Shown: one piece after another, positions 25,178 through 34,223 of the stretch
Position numbering within the stretch: the stretch's first letter is position 1
Layout: each line of letters starts with the position of its first letter
Source: Corynebacterium variabile
GTDB taxonomy: Bacteria > Actinomycetota > Actinomycetes > Mycobacteriales > Mycobacteriaceae
DNA: 64,000 nucleotides
Reading direction: 5' to 3'
NCBI RefSeq assembly: GCF_006539825.1
Contig: NZ_BJNT01000013.1
Span: 1-64,000 of the forward strand
Notes under the pieces: model-generated
Told to the model about the DNA's origin: nothing
Seen by the model: the letters and a program-made list of their open reading frames with translations, nothing else
The model's database searches: none
Made by a program: the position numbers and the translations under genes

Positions 25178-25196
25178 TTAACTGAGCCTCACCAGA
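25178..25196 (+). promoter_or_regulatory. Candidate DtxR box between carrier-protein and NRPS genes
   Basis: TTAACTGAGCCTCACCAGA matches 13 of 19 consensus positions, including the central AGCCT. It lies in the 87-bp divergent intergenic region, placed to control both the aryl carrier protein and the NRPS operon. Confidence 0.6.
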
Positions 25197-25213
25197 CCTG
25201 AAAGGTCACTGTC

Positions 25214-28200
25214 TTGTCCCTGCTCGACCTCGGTGCCGCCCAGCGCGGCATCTGGAACGCCCAGCTCCTCGACCCGACCTCCCCCTACTACGTCGTGGGC
25301 GAGGTCCTGGAACTCGACGGTCTGGCCCCCGGCGCGCACGGGGAGAGCCCCGTCGACCTGCTCGCCGAGGCCGTCCGGCTGACCGTCGACGAGTCCGAGA
25401 CCCTGCGGCTCCACGTCACCGACACCGTCGACGGCCCCCGCCAGGTCGTCGACGACACCCCGGCGTCCCGCCCGGAGGTCCGTGACCTCTCCGGCGCGCC
25501 GGACCCGGTGCTGCTCGCCCACGCGGTCGTGGACGCGGAGAAAGCGTCCTGCGGGGAGCGCTGGCGCACCATGACCGGCAGTGACCTGCACCGTTACCTG
25601 ATCCTCGACCTGGGTTCCGATGACGACGGGCTGCGTCGGGTGTGGTGCGTGCAGCTGTACCACCACATCATCGTCGACGGATACAGCGCCGCCCTACTCA
25701 CCCGTCGCACCGCCGCGCACTACACCGAGCTGGCCGGAGGACGCGCCGCCCGGCGTACCAGGTTCGCCCCGATCGCCGAGGTTATCGAGGCCGACCTGGC
25801 CTACGCCGCCACGGACAAGGACGCCGACCGCGCGTTCTGGCACGACTACCTCACGCCCGCTCCGGACACCGCCGGCCGTGAGGACCACGTCCACGGGGCG
25901 GGCACGACCTCGATCACCACGACCGTGCGGCTCTCCGCCGGGGAGATGGCCGACCTGCGCTCCCGTGCCGAGGCCGCCGGCCTGGTCTGGTCGGACCTGG
26001 TCATGGCGGCCTACGGGGCCTGGCTGCGCAAGTTCGGGTTTGCCGGGGACGAGGCACTGCTGGCGATGCCGATGATGGCCCGGACCTCCGGCCCGTTGCG
26101 ACGCACCCCGGCGATGCTGGTGAACATGCTGCCGCTGCGCTTCCCGGTCGCCGGCACGGACACCCTGGAGCAGGTCGCCGCTGCGGCCCACTCCGCTCTC
26201 GACGAGGTCCGCTCCCACCAGCGCTACCCCGGTTCCGAACTGGCCCGTGACCTGCGTGGCACCGGTGGCCCGGCGGTGCTGCACGGCATCGGACTGAACC
26301 TCAAGACCTTTGATTTCTCGCTCGACTTCAACGGCACCGTCGGTGTGCTGCGCAATGTCGCCGGTGGCCCGCCGGAGGACCTCGTCCTCGTGGCCACCCC
26401 GGCTGCCGACGGTGGCGTCGACCTCGGTTTCGAGACTGACCCGGTGAGCGTCCCTGCGGTGACCGCCCGCCAGCGGCTCGAGGACATCCGGGCTTTCCTC
26501 ACCTGCTCCGGCCCGCTGGCCGATGTCCGACTGCGGGACGCCGCCTTCCGGGCGTCCGTCGCCGAGGCCCGCTCCGGTGAGCCGCTGCCGGAGGTCGTCC
26601 CGACCCTCGATGACCTCATCGACCGACTCGGGGGCCGTGCTGTCGGTGAGAGCGCGTGGGAGACCGCGGACGCTCCCCTGCTCGTCAGCGACGACGCCAC
26701 CATCGCCCTCACCGCGGCGGAGGTCCACGGGCAGGTCACCGAGCTGGTCGCCGGACTGTCCGGAGTCGGTGTGGAAGGCTCGGTCATCGCCCTCGACCTG
26801 CCGAAGGGCCCGGCGCTGGCTGTCGCGGTCCTGGCCGTGTGGCGTGCCCACCGCGCCTTCGTCATCCTCGACCGGGAGCACCCGGCGGCCCGGCGGGCGC
26901 AGATCCTCGCCGACTCCGGCGCTGTGGCGGTGCTCGACGAGGGCGGGCTGCGGATCACCGACAGCACCGACAGCACTGCAGGGACCACCCCTGACCTGGC
27001 GTATCTCCTCTACACCTCGGGCACCACCGGCACCCCGAAGGGCGTGGAGATCACCCGGTCCGCCGTCGAAGCCCTGCTCGCCGGGCACGCCGCCGAGCTG
27101 TGGCCGGACGCCTGGTCACGCTCCACCGACGGACGCCTCCATGTCGCGCACACGGCGTCCTTCTCCTTCGACGCCGCCCTCGACCAGCTCGCCTGGATCT
27201 TCACCGGAGCGACCGTGCACCTCTACGACCACGGCACCGTCGGTGATCCGGCCACGGTGCGCACCGTGCTGCAGCGCGACCGGATCGGCGTCCTCGATGC
27301 CACCCCCTCGCTCGCCGGTGCGCTCATCGACTCCGGCGCGCTCGATGATTCCGTGGTGGGCACCGTCATCCTCGGCGGTGAGGCGATCCCGGCGTCCCTG
27401 TGGGACCGGCTCGCGGCGTCCGGGGTCTCGGCGTGGAATGTCTACGGGCCCACCGAGACCACGGTGGACGCCCTCACCGCACGCGTTACGCCGGGACCGG
27501 TCACCATCGGTCGCGCCGTGCCGGGCATGACCGCGCTGATCCTGGACACCGACGGTGAGCCGGTGCCGGACAACGAGGTCGGTGAGCTCGTCCTCGCCGG
27601 TCCGCAGGTCGCGCTGGGTTACCGCGGCCGCCCGGAGCAGACCGCCGGAGTTTTCGGTGGGGCCTCCGGTGAGGTCTTCGGTGACATCCTCCCTGACCTG
27701 GACGGCACCCGCACCTACCGCACCGGTGACCTCGTGCGGTGGGTGCCGGGACGCGGCACCCTGTTCCTCGGCCGGGCCGACGACCAGGTGGAGATCCGCG
27801 GCCACCGGGTCGAACCCGGCGAGGTCGAGGCCGCACTGCTCGCCCTGCCCGAGATCACCGGTGCCGCCGTCGGCACGTTCGGGACGCCCGGCGCGCTGAA
27901 GCTCATCGCCCATGTCTCGCTCACCGAGACTGCTACCGCGCAGGTCCCGGCGTTCGACGTACGGACTGCGGTCGCCGAGACCGTGCCCGGTCACCTCGTG
28001 CCGACCCGTGTACAGATCCACGGGCGACTGCCGCTGACGGTCGGCGGCAAGGTCGACCGTCGCGCACTGGCGGAGAACACGACCACCGACCCGAGCGGAA
28101 ATCTGCCACCCCTCAGGTCATCCAGGGCCCGGGAAAACGACCTGAGAGGTGGCAGATTCCCGGAGGGGGCGGCAGAGGACGGGCCAGTGAACACCCGGAC

Positions 28201-31200
28201 CGACGCCGAGCTGGTCCTCGCCGATGTCCTCGCCGGGATCCTCGGTCTCGACTCCGGCTACCGGCTACCGCTGGACCGGGACTTCATCAGCCTCGGTGGC
28301 GACAGCATCGGTGCGCTCACCGCCGCCGGACGCCTGCGCCACCGCGGCTACGGCATCAGGGCGAAGGACCTGCTCGCCGGGACGGAACTGGCCGATGTCG
28401 CCGCCGCAGCCGAGCAGGTCACGCCAGGATCAAGGAGCACCGGGAGCACCGGACACACCGGGGCCGCCACGGCCACCACGGCGACCGGAGAGACCGCACA
28501 GACCGCACAGACCGTCTACGCCACCGGCTCCTTCCCCACCATGACTGTGCCCGACGGGGCAGCCATGGCCTGCACCGTCTCCGCCCCCGGACTCGACCAC
28601 GCGCGTCTGCTCACCGCCGTCACCACGATGATGACCACCCACGGAGCACTGCGTGGTGTCCTCGATCTCACCGGACCGACCCCGCAGATCATCATTCCGC
28701 GCACCTCGCTGGTCGACCCGGCCGAGGTCATCGCCGACAGCACAGACACCGCTCCCACCACCGCCGACCTCGCCCCGCAGCGTGGTCTCGTCTGGCGCAT
28801 CACCACCCCGGATGAGAACGGTGACCTGCAGGTCCTCGTGCACCGCAGCGTCCTCGACCCGGACAGTGCCGCCGCTTTCCTCGCAGAGCTCGAGCGCGCC
28901 CTGACCGGCTGCCCGCTGCGTCCTGCCGCCGGGTCCTGGCGTGCCGCCGCGCTGACCGACACCACCACCGAACCCGACCTCGTCGCCGTCGACACACAGG
29001 AGCCGGCAGAGGAGCCGGCACAGGAGCCCACGCTGCTCGGTGTGCCCGACCGCGAGGCCCTGTTCACCCTGCTCCCCGAGCTGTTCCGCACCTCCCCGGA
29101 GGTTGTCCTCACCGCAGCAGCGGCACTGGCGACCGGTCAGCCCGTCGGCCTGCGCCACCGCACCAGCGGCACGCAGGTCCTCGGCAATCTCGCCCACACC
29201 GTCACCGTCCCCGCAGCCACGGGCACTCCCCGCGAGGTCCTGCTGCAGGTCAAGGAGGCTGAGCCGACGGAAGAGGTCCCCGCGCTGACGGTCGGGCTGG
29301 CGTCCTCCCGGATGCTGCCGACCGGGCCGACGCTGCTCACCGCCGGTGCGCCGCACCTGCTCGTCAGCCCGGACGCCGCCCGGCTCTACAACGGCACCCC
29401 GGAACTCACCGCGCAGCTCACCGACGCGCTGACCACCCTGGCCGTGCTCGCCCGCACCACCGACGGCGGTGCGAGCCCCGCCGACCTCGCTGTCGAGGTC
29501 AGCCAGGCACAGATCGACACCTGGGAGCAGCACCACGGCCCGCTCGCCGACGTGCTGCCGGTCTCCCCGATGCAGGAGGGCCTGCTCTACCACGCGCTCA
29601 GCGGTGGGTCGGGCTACGTCCTCTCCGCCGGCATCGACCTCCGCGGACCGGTGGACGCCGACCGTCTCCACCGGGCGTTCCGTGCCACCCTCGCCCGTCA
29701 TGACCTGCTGCGCGCCCGCTTCGACGGCGAGAGCCTCGACGAACCCGTGCAGCTCATTCCCCGTGGTGTCGAGCTGCCGTGGCGCACCGTCGATCTCCGT
29801 CACCTCCCGACCGACGCCGCCACGGCCGCCGCCGAAGAACGCCAGCGCGTCATGGCGTCCCGACGCATCGACCTGGCCTCCGGCCCGCTCGTCGCCGCCG
29901 AACTCGTGCTGCTTCCCCGGGACGTGGACGGTGGCATCTCCGCCCGCCTGGTCCTCGGCAACCACCACCTGCTCACCGACGGCTGGTCCACCCCGGTCAT
30001 GCTGCGTGACCTGCTCGGCATCTACCACGGGGACGCCCTGCCGACCGCCGCCCCCTACTCCGACTACCTCGCCTGGCTGGCCGACCGCGACGCGTCGGGA
30101 GCCACCGACGCCGATGACGCCGCCTGGCGTGGACGGCTCGGAGCGGACACCGGCACCGTCCACGGCACGATCATCCATGATCTCGCCCCGGCCACGCCGG
30201 AGGACCTGGAACGTGCCGGAGAGGTCACCCACGAGACCGTCGACGAACTCACCGTCCCGGACTCCCTGTCCCGGCGTGCCCGCGCCGCCGGTGTCACGGG
30301 AAACACCCTGCTGCAGGCCGCCTGGTCGCTGACGCTGGCCGCGCTGACCGGCCGGGAAGACATCATCTTCGGGACCACGGTCTCGGGGCGTCCGACCGAA
30401 CTGCCCGGTATCGAGCAGACCGTGGGCCTGTTCATCAACACCCTGCCCGCCCGCGTCACCCTCGACGCCGCCGCCCGCGCCGGCACCGTCACCGATCTGC
30501 TGCGGACCATCGGACGCACCCAGGCGGCGATGACCGCGCACGAATCCACCCCGCTGATCCGCGTGGAGCAGCTCGCCGGCGGCGGGGCCCTGTTCGACAC
30601 CCTCGTCGTCTTCGACAACTTCCCCTCGCTGCCTTCCACTCCTTTCACCGGCGACCGGATCGGCGTCGCGGAGGTGCACGTCGACGGCATGACCAGCTTC
30701 CCGCTGTCCTGCGTCGCACCGCCGAGCGACACCGGAGAGCCGATGCGGGTCGTGCTCGCGCACCGCCCCGACCTGGTGGACGCCGCCTTCGTCGCCCTCG
30801 CGCGCGACACACTCACCAGCGTGCTCCACGCCCTGGTCGGCGATCCGACGGTGGATGAGGTACTCACCGGACTACCGCGCTGGGAGAGGGCCGAACGGAA
30901 GATCGTACAGCAGGACGGACAGCAGGACGCGGCGCCGGTCACGCCGGTCACTCACGTGGCGTCGCCCACCGCCGCTAAGCCTTGCCTCGATGCCGCAGAG
31001 GTCACCGCGACCGTCGCCCGCGTCATGGCGTCCCTGCTGAAGAAGGACCATGTGGGCGACCACGACAACTTCTTCGACATCGGCGGGCACTCCCTGCTCG
31101 CCATGCGACTGCTCGGTCGGCTGCGCCGGGAAGGGCTCGACGAAGTCACCATCCAGGACATCGTCGAGACCGGCTCCCCCGCCGCCCTCGCCGCCCGGCT

Positions 31201-31969
31201 GACCGGCGGTGGGTCGGGCCAGATCCTGCCGCTGGGCCCCGGCACGCTGGCCCCGGTCTTCGCCGTGCACCCCGGCGGTGGGTTCGCCCTGCCGTTCCGC
31301 GGCCTGGCGGACCGACTCACCGACCACGACGTCCCCGTCACAGGGCTGCAGCTGCCGGACCCTCACCCGACGGTCACCGACCTGGTCGACCTGGCCGTCG
31401 GCTACGTCGATTCGATCCAGCAGGTCCAGGAGCAAGGCCCCTACCGGCTGCTCGGCTACTCCTTCGGTGGCGTCCTCGCGCAGGCCATGACCGCCGAACT
31501 GCTGCGCCGCGGCGAGGAGGTCTCCTGGCTCGGCATCATGGACGCCTACCCCGCCGGTGCCGGTCCCCGGCCCGCAGAATCCGCCGGGACGCCGGAGTTG
31601 ACCGCCACGCAGATCGCCGCGGTCGCCGGTGTTCCCGACATCGACGACCTGCCCGGGGGCGCCGAGGCCGCCGAAATGGTCGCCCGTACTCTCGGCACGA
31701 ACCTCGCCTACTGCGACGGTCTGCTGCGCACCGCCACCCCGGTGGACCTCACCGGCTTCGGTGGCGAGACCCAGCTCATCGTCGCCACGAAGGCCGATGA
31801 CCGGGTCGCCTACCTGAACGGGCTCCGCGACTGGGACCCCGCCACCGCCTGGGCCGGCGTCCTCCCCCGCACCCCGCGCACCCTCACCCTCGACCTCACG
31901 CACACCGGCCTCGCCACCGACGCCGGCTGGGACGCGATCACCCCCGCCATCCTGGAAGGACTTCAGTGA
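25214..31969 (+). CDS. Siderophore nonribosomal peptide synthetase (C-A-PCP-E*-C-PCP-TE)
   Basis: The 2251-residue enzyme has: condensation domain 1 with HHIIVDG (150-156); adenylation domain with YTSGTTGTPKG (600-610), YGPTET (744), RTGDL (836) and the A10 lysine in GGKVDRRAL (K946); carrier 1 with LGGDSIG (Ser1031); a region of about 350 residues resembling an epimerization domain but with the catalytic HHxxxDG replaced by HRSVLDP (from 1210); condensation domain 2 with HHLLTDG (1584-1590); carrier 2 with IGGHSLL (Ser1960); and a thioesterase with GYSFGG (Ser2083) and a C-terminal His (2230). The adenylation pocket by hand reads D-A-D-D-I-G-V-V-D-K, acidic, suggesting a basic substrate. Module 2 lacks an adenylation domain. 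The start is TTG 25214 after AAAGG. The ligase gene overlaps its stop. Confidence 0.93.
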   Translation: MSLLDLGAAQRGIWNAQLLDPTSPYYVVGEVLELDGLAPGAHGESPVDLLAEAVRLTVDESETLRLHVTDTVDGPRQVVDDTPASRPEVRDLSGAPDPVLLAHAVVDAEKASCGERWRTMTGSDLHRYLILDLGSDDDGLRRVWCVQLYHHIIVDGYSAALLTRRTAAHYTELAGGRAARRTRFAPIAEVIEADLAYAATDKDADRAFWHDYLTPAPDTAGREDHVHGAGTTSITTTVRLSAGEMADLRSRAEAAGLVWSDLVMAAYGAWLRKFGFAGDEALLAMPMMARTSGPLRRTPAMLVNMLPLRFPVAGTDTLEQVAAAAHSALDEVRSHQRYPGSELARDLRGTGGPAVLHGIGLNLKTFDFSLDFNGTVGVLRNVAGGPPEDLVLVATPAADGGVDLGFETDPVSVPAVTARQRLEDIRAFLTCSGPLADVRLRDAAFRASVAEARSGEPLPEVVPTLDDLIDRLGGRAVGESAWETADAPLLVSDDATIALTAAEVHGQVTELVAGLSGVGVEGSVIALDLPKGPALAVAVLAVWRAHRAFVILDREHPAARRAQILADSGAVAVLDEGGLRITDSTDSTAGTTPDLAYLLYTSGTTGTPKGVEITRSAVEALLAGHAAELWPDAWSRSTDGRLHVAHTASFSFDAALDQLAWIFTGATVHLYDHGTVGDPATVRTVLQRDRIGVLDATPSLAGALIDSGALDDSVVGTVILGGEAIPASLWDRLAASGVSAWNVYGPTETTVDALTARVTPGPVTIGRAVPGMTALILDTDGEPVPDNEVGELVLAGPQVALGYRGRPEQTAGVFGGASGEVFGDILPDLDGTRTYRTGDLVRWVPGRGTLFLGRADDQVEIRGHRVEPGEVEAALLALPEITGAAVGTFGTPGALKLIAHVSLTETATAQVPAFDVRTAVAETVPGHLVPTRVQIHGRLPLTVGGKVDRRALAENTTTDPSGNLPPLRSSRARENDLRGGRFPEGAAEDGPVNTRTDAELVLADVLAGILGLDSGYRLPLDRDFISLGGDSIGALTAAGRLRHRGYGIRAKDLLAGTELADVAAAAEQVTPGSRSTGSTGHTGAATATTATGETAQTAQTVYATGSFPTMTVPDGAAMACTVSAPGLDHARLLTAVTTMMTTHGALRGVLDLTGPTPQIIIPRTSLVDPAEVIADSTDTAPTTADLAPQRGLVWRITTPDENGDLQVLVHRSVLDPDSAAAFLAELERALTGCPLRPAAGSWRAAALTDTTTEPDLVAVDTQEPAEEPAQEPTLLGVPDREALFTLLPELFRTSPEVVLTAAAALATGQPVGLRHRTSGTQVLGNLAHTVTVPAATGTPREVLLQVKEAEPTEEVPALTVGLASSRMLPTGPTLLTAGAPHLLVSPDAARLYNGTPELTAQLTDALTTLAVLARTTDGGASPADLAVEVSQAQIDTWEQHHGPLADVLPVSPMQEGLLYHALSGGSGYVLSAGIDLRGPVDADRLHRAFRATLARHDLLRARFDGESLDEPVQLIPRGVELPWRTVDLRHLPTDAATAAAEERQRVMASRRIDLASGPLVAAELVLLPRDVDGGISARLVLGNHHLLTDGWSTPVMLRDLLGIYHGDALPTAAPYSDYLAWLADRDASGATDADDAAWRGRLGADTGTVHGTIIHDLAPATPEDLERAGEVTHETVDELTVPDSLSRRARAAGVTGNTLLQAAWSLTLAALTGREDIIFGTTVSGRPTELPGIEQTVGLFINTLPARVTLDAAARAGTVTDLLRTIGRTQAAMTAHESTPLIRVEQLAGGGALFDTLVVFDNFPSLPSTPFTGDRIGVAEVHVDGMTSFPLSCVAPPSDTGEPMRVVLAHRPDLVDAAFVALARDTLTSVLHALVGDPTVDEVLTGLPRWERAERKIVQQDGQQDAAPVTPVTHVASPTAAKPCLDAAEVTATVARVMASLLKKDHVGDHDNFFDIGGHSLLAMRLLGRLRREGLDEVTIQDIVETGSPAALAARLTGGGSGQILPLGPGTLAPVFAVHPGGGFALPFRGLADRLTDHDVPVTGLQLPDPHPTVTDLVDLAVGYVDSIQQVQEQGPYRLLGYSFGGVLAQAMTAELLRRGEEVSWLGIMDAYPAGAGPRPAESAGTPELTATQIAAVAGVPDIDDLPGGAEAAEMVARTLGTNLAYCDGLLRTATPVDLTGFGGETQLIVATKADDRVAYLNGLRDWDPATAWAGVLPRTPRTLTLDLTHTGLATDAGWDAITPAILEGLQ
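28100..28158. repeat. Palindrome inserted in the NRPS A-PCP linker
   Basis: AATCTGCCACCCCTCAGGTC (28100-28119) and GACCTGAGAGGTGGCAGATT (28139-28158) are inverted repeats complementary at 19 of 20 positions around a 19-nt spacer. The frame stays open through it, so it encodes about 20 residues of linker (GNLPPLRSS...DLRGGRFP) between the A10 motif and carrier 1. It looks like a palindromic repeat element that landed in frame in a tolerant interdomain linker. It is unrelated in sequence to the 81-bp family. Confidence 0.8.
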
Positions 31970-33603
31970 ACCACCAGACTGTTCTCGACGCCGCGACCGA
32001 CTCCGACGACCCCGGCATGCTCGCCACCGGCGTCTCCCGTGAGGACGCTGAGCGCTACCGCGAGCTCGGCGCATGGACCGGCGACACCCACTGGGCCCTC
32101 TTCCGCCGTGCCGTGGACTCCTGGCCGACCGGGACCGCCGCGACCGACCGACACTGCACCGTGACCTGGTATGACCTGGACGCGGGAGTCTCCCGTGCCG
32201 CCGCCGTCCTGGCCGGCGCCGGGGTCGGACGCGGTGACGGCGTCATCATCCAGCTGCCGAACTCCGTGGCCTACCTGGAGACCGTCTTCGCCGTCTGGCG
32301 GCTCGGCGCGATCCCGGTCTTCTCCCTGCCCGCCCACGGCTCCGCCGAGATCCGCCACTTCGCCTCCCACGCCCCGGCCCGGTTCTACGTCTCCACCGGG
32401 ACCCCGAACCGGCACCTCGCCCGGGTGCACAGGGACATTGCCGACCTCGCCGGCACCGTCACCATGATCCTCATCGACGAGGCGTCCCCGTGGGACGGGG
32501 CGGACGCCCTCCCCGTGCCGGACGCCGCGTCCGTCCCCTCCGAGGAACTCGCTTTCCTGCAGCTCTCCGGCGGGACGACCGGTGTGCCGAAGCAGATCCC
32601 GAAGACCCATGACGACTACCTCTACTCGGTGCGCGCCTCCGTCGACGTCTGCGATCTGCGGCACGGCGATGTGCTGCTCGTGGCCCTGCCCGCCTCCCAC
32701 AACTTCACGATGAGCTCCCCGGGGATCCTCGGTGCGGTGCAGGTCGGGGCGTCCATCGTCTTCGCCGCCGACCCGATGCCGACCGAGGTGCTCCCGCTGA
32801 TCGCCGAACACGGCGTCACCCATCTGGCCCTGGTGCCGCCGGCGCTGATCAGTCTGCTGAACTTCCCCGGGCGCGACGCCTACGACGTGTCCTCGGTACG
32901 CACCGTCTGGGTCGGCGGGGCGAAGCTGTCCGAGGCTGCGGCGCGGCGCGTCCGCCCGGAGCTCGGTTGGACGCTCCAGCAGGTCTTCGGCATGGCCGAG
33001 GGTCTGGTCAACTACACCCCGCTGGACGCCTCGATCGAGGAGATCGTCTCCACACAGGGCCGCCCGATGAGTCCGTGGGACGAGATCCGCGTCGTCGATG
33101 ACGAGGACGTCGACGTGCCGGAGGGTGAGCCGGGCAACCTGCTGACCCGCGGTCCGTACACCATCCGCCGCTACCACCGCGCCCCCGAGGTCAACGCCCG
33201 GTCGTTCACCGAGGACGGCTTCTACCGCACCGGCGACATCGTCGTCTTCCGCGAGGGGACGCTGACCGTCGTCGGACGTGCCAAGGACCAGATCAACCGG
33301 GGTGGCGAGAAGATCGCGCCGGAGGCCGTGGAGAACATCCTGCTCACCCATGACGCCGTCCACGACGTCTCTGTCGTCGGCGTGCCGGACGAGGTGCTCG
33401 GTGAGAAGATCCGCGCCTTCGTCATCCCCCGGCAGGACGCCGCCTCCGACCCCGCCGCCCACGGGCTGACCCCCACGAAGCTGCGGAAGTTCGCCCGCGA
33501 GGCCGGCTTGTCGAGCTTCGCGGTGCCGGACCTCATCGACATCGTCGCCGAGTTCCCGCTCACCGGTGTCGGCAAGGTCTCGAAGAAGGCACAGCAGGGG
33601 TAG
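31966..33603 (+). CDS. dhbE: 2,3-dihydroxybenzoate-AMP ligase
   Basis: The 545-residue product is a free-standing aryl-acid adenylating enzyme: core LSGGTTGVPKQIPKTHDDY, ALPASHNFTMSSPG, FGMAEGLVNYT, YRTGDIV and the C-terminal lysine in TGVGKVSKKA. The HN...SSPG motif resembles DHB-specific DhbE/EntE; as I recall, salicylate enzymes have Cys at the second Ser, so 2,3-dihydroxybenzoate is favoured. It would charge the aryl carrier protein at 24848. The GTG start overlaps the NRPS stop by 4 nt. Genes for making DHB (entC/entB/entA type) are not in the window. Confidence 0.92.
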   Translation: MNHQTVLDAATDSDDPGMLATGVSREDAERYRELGAWTGDTHWALFRRAVDSWPTGTAATDRHCTVTWYDLDAGVSRAAAVLAGAGVGRGDGVIIQLPNSVAYLETVFAVWRLGAIPVFSLPAHGSAEIRHFASHAPARFYVSTGTPNRHLARVHRDIADLAGTVTMILIDEASPWDGADALPVPDAASVPSEELAFLQLSGGTTGVPKQIPKTHDDYLYSVRASVDVCDLRHGDVLLVALPASHNFTMSSPGILGAVQVGASIVFAADPMPTEVLPLIAEHGVTHLALVPPALISLLNFPGRDAYDVSSVRTVWVGGAKLSEAAARRVRPELGWTLQQVFGMAEGLVNYTPLDASIEEIVSTQGRPMSPWDEIRVVDDEDVDVPEGEPGNLLTRGPYTIRRYHRAPEVNARSFTEDGFYRTGDIVVFREGTLTVVGRAKDQINRGGEKIAPEAVENILLTHDAVHDVSVVGVPDEVLGEKIRAFVIPRQDAASDPAAHGLTPTKLRKFAREAGLSSFAVPDLIDIVAEFPLTGVGKVSKKAQQG

Positions 33604-33628
33604 GGGTACTTCCCGACCCCGGGGATGC

Positions 33629-33671
33629 GAAAGCCCCCGCACCCGGGCAATCCCGGGGGCGGGGGCTTTCA
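33629..33671. terminator. Bidirectional terminator between siderophore cluster and S10 operon
   Basis: A very strong hairpin, GAAAGCCCCCGC/GCGGGGGCTTTC with inner CCCGGG/CCCGGG, flanked by A and T tracts, lies between the convergent ligase gene and rpsQ. It marks the right edge of the accessory DNA. Confidence 0.85.
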
Positions 33672-33711
33672 GATCAGACGATCGGGCGTGAGCCCTGCCG
33701 TGAGGCAGAGA

Positions 33712-33993
33712 CTACTTGGCCTTCTCGATGATCTCGACGAGACGGAAGTGCTTGTCCTTGGACAGCGGGCGGGTCTCCTCGATGCGGACGAGGTCGCCGA
33801 TACCGGCGGAGTTCTCCTCGTCGTGCGCCTTCACCTTGGTGTTGGTGCGCATGATCTTGCCGTAGAGCGCGTGGCGCTTACGGTCCTCGAGCTCGACAAC
33901 GATGGTCTTGCTCATCTTGTCGGACACCACGTAGCCCTGACGGACCTTGCGGCTGCCCTTGGTGTTCTCGTTGGTCACGTTGGCCTCACTCAT
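33712..33993 (-). CDS. rpsQ: 30S ribosomal protein S17
   Basis: The 93-residue product binds 16S rRNA early in small-subunit assembly. It has a 12-residue polar N-terminal extension, then [26 protein letters not shown] and [24 protein letters not shown], typical S17. It overlaps rpmC by 4 nt and is the last gene of the S10 operon here; the 31-kb accessory region follows instead of rplN. Confidence 0.97.
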   Translation of the reverse strand: MSEANVTNENTKGSRKVRQGYVVSDKMSKTIVVELEDRKRHALYGKIMRTNTKVKAHDEENSAGIGDLVRIEETRPLSKDKHFRLVEIIEKAK

Positions 33994-34223
33994 GCTGCGT
34001 CACCCTCCGGAGCGGTGGACAGGCCCAGCTCGCGCTCACGGAGCACGGTGTAGATCCGGGCGATGTCGCGCTTGACGGTGCCGAGGCGACGGTTGTTGGT
34101 CAGCTGACCGGTGGCGTTCTGGAAGCGCAGGTTGAACAGCTCCTCCTTCGCCTCCTTCAGCTTGGTGGTCAGCTCGTCGTTGCTGAGGTCACGGAGCTCG
34201 TGAGCCGGGGTACCGGTAGCCAT
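33990..34223 (-). CDS. rpmC: 50S ribosomal protein L29
   Basis: The 77-residue product carries the L29 helical hairpin ([50 protein letters not shown]) and lies at the tunnel exit. It overlaps the rplP stop by one base and the rpsQ start by 4 nt. Confidence 0.97.
   Translation of the reverse strand: MATGTPAHELRDLSNDELTTKLKEAKEELFNLRFQNATGQLTNNRRLGTVKRDIARIYTVLRERELGLSTAPEGDAA

Noticed and set aside
27991..28194. Small minus-strand frame across the NRPS palindrome
   Set aside because: It only reads the palindrome on the opposite strand, giving a similar peptide by symmetry; there is no start context and the NRPS frame is intact.
1855..33711. Prophage or integrative element explanation for the 31-kb interval
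   Set aside because: No integrase, relaxase, phage structural genes, tRNA-end attachment site or flanking direct repeats are visible; the right edge is a normal bidirectional terminator.
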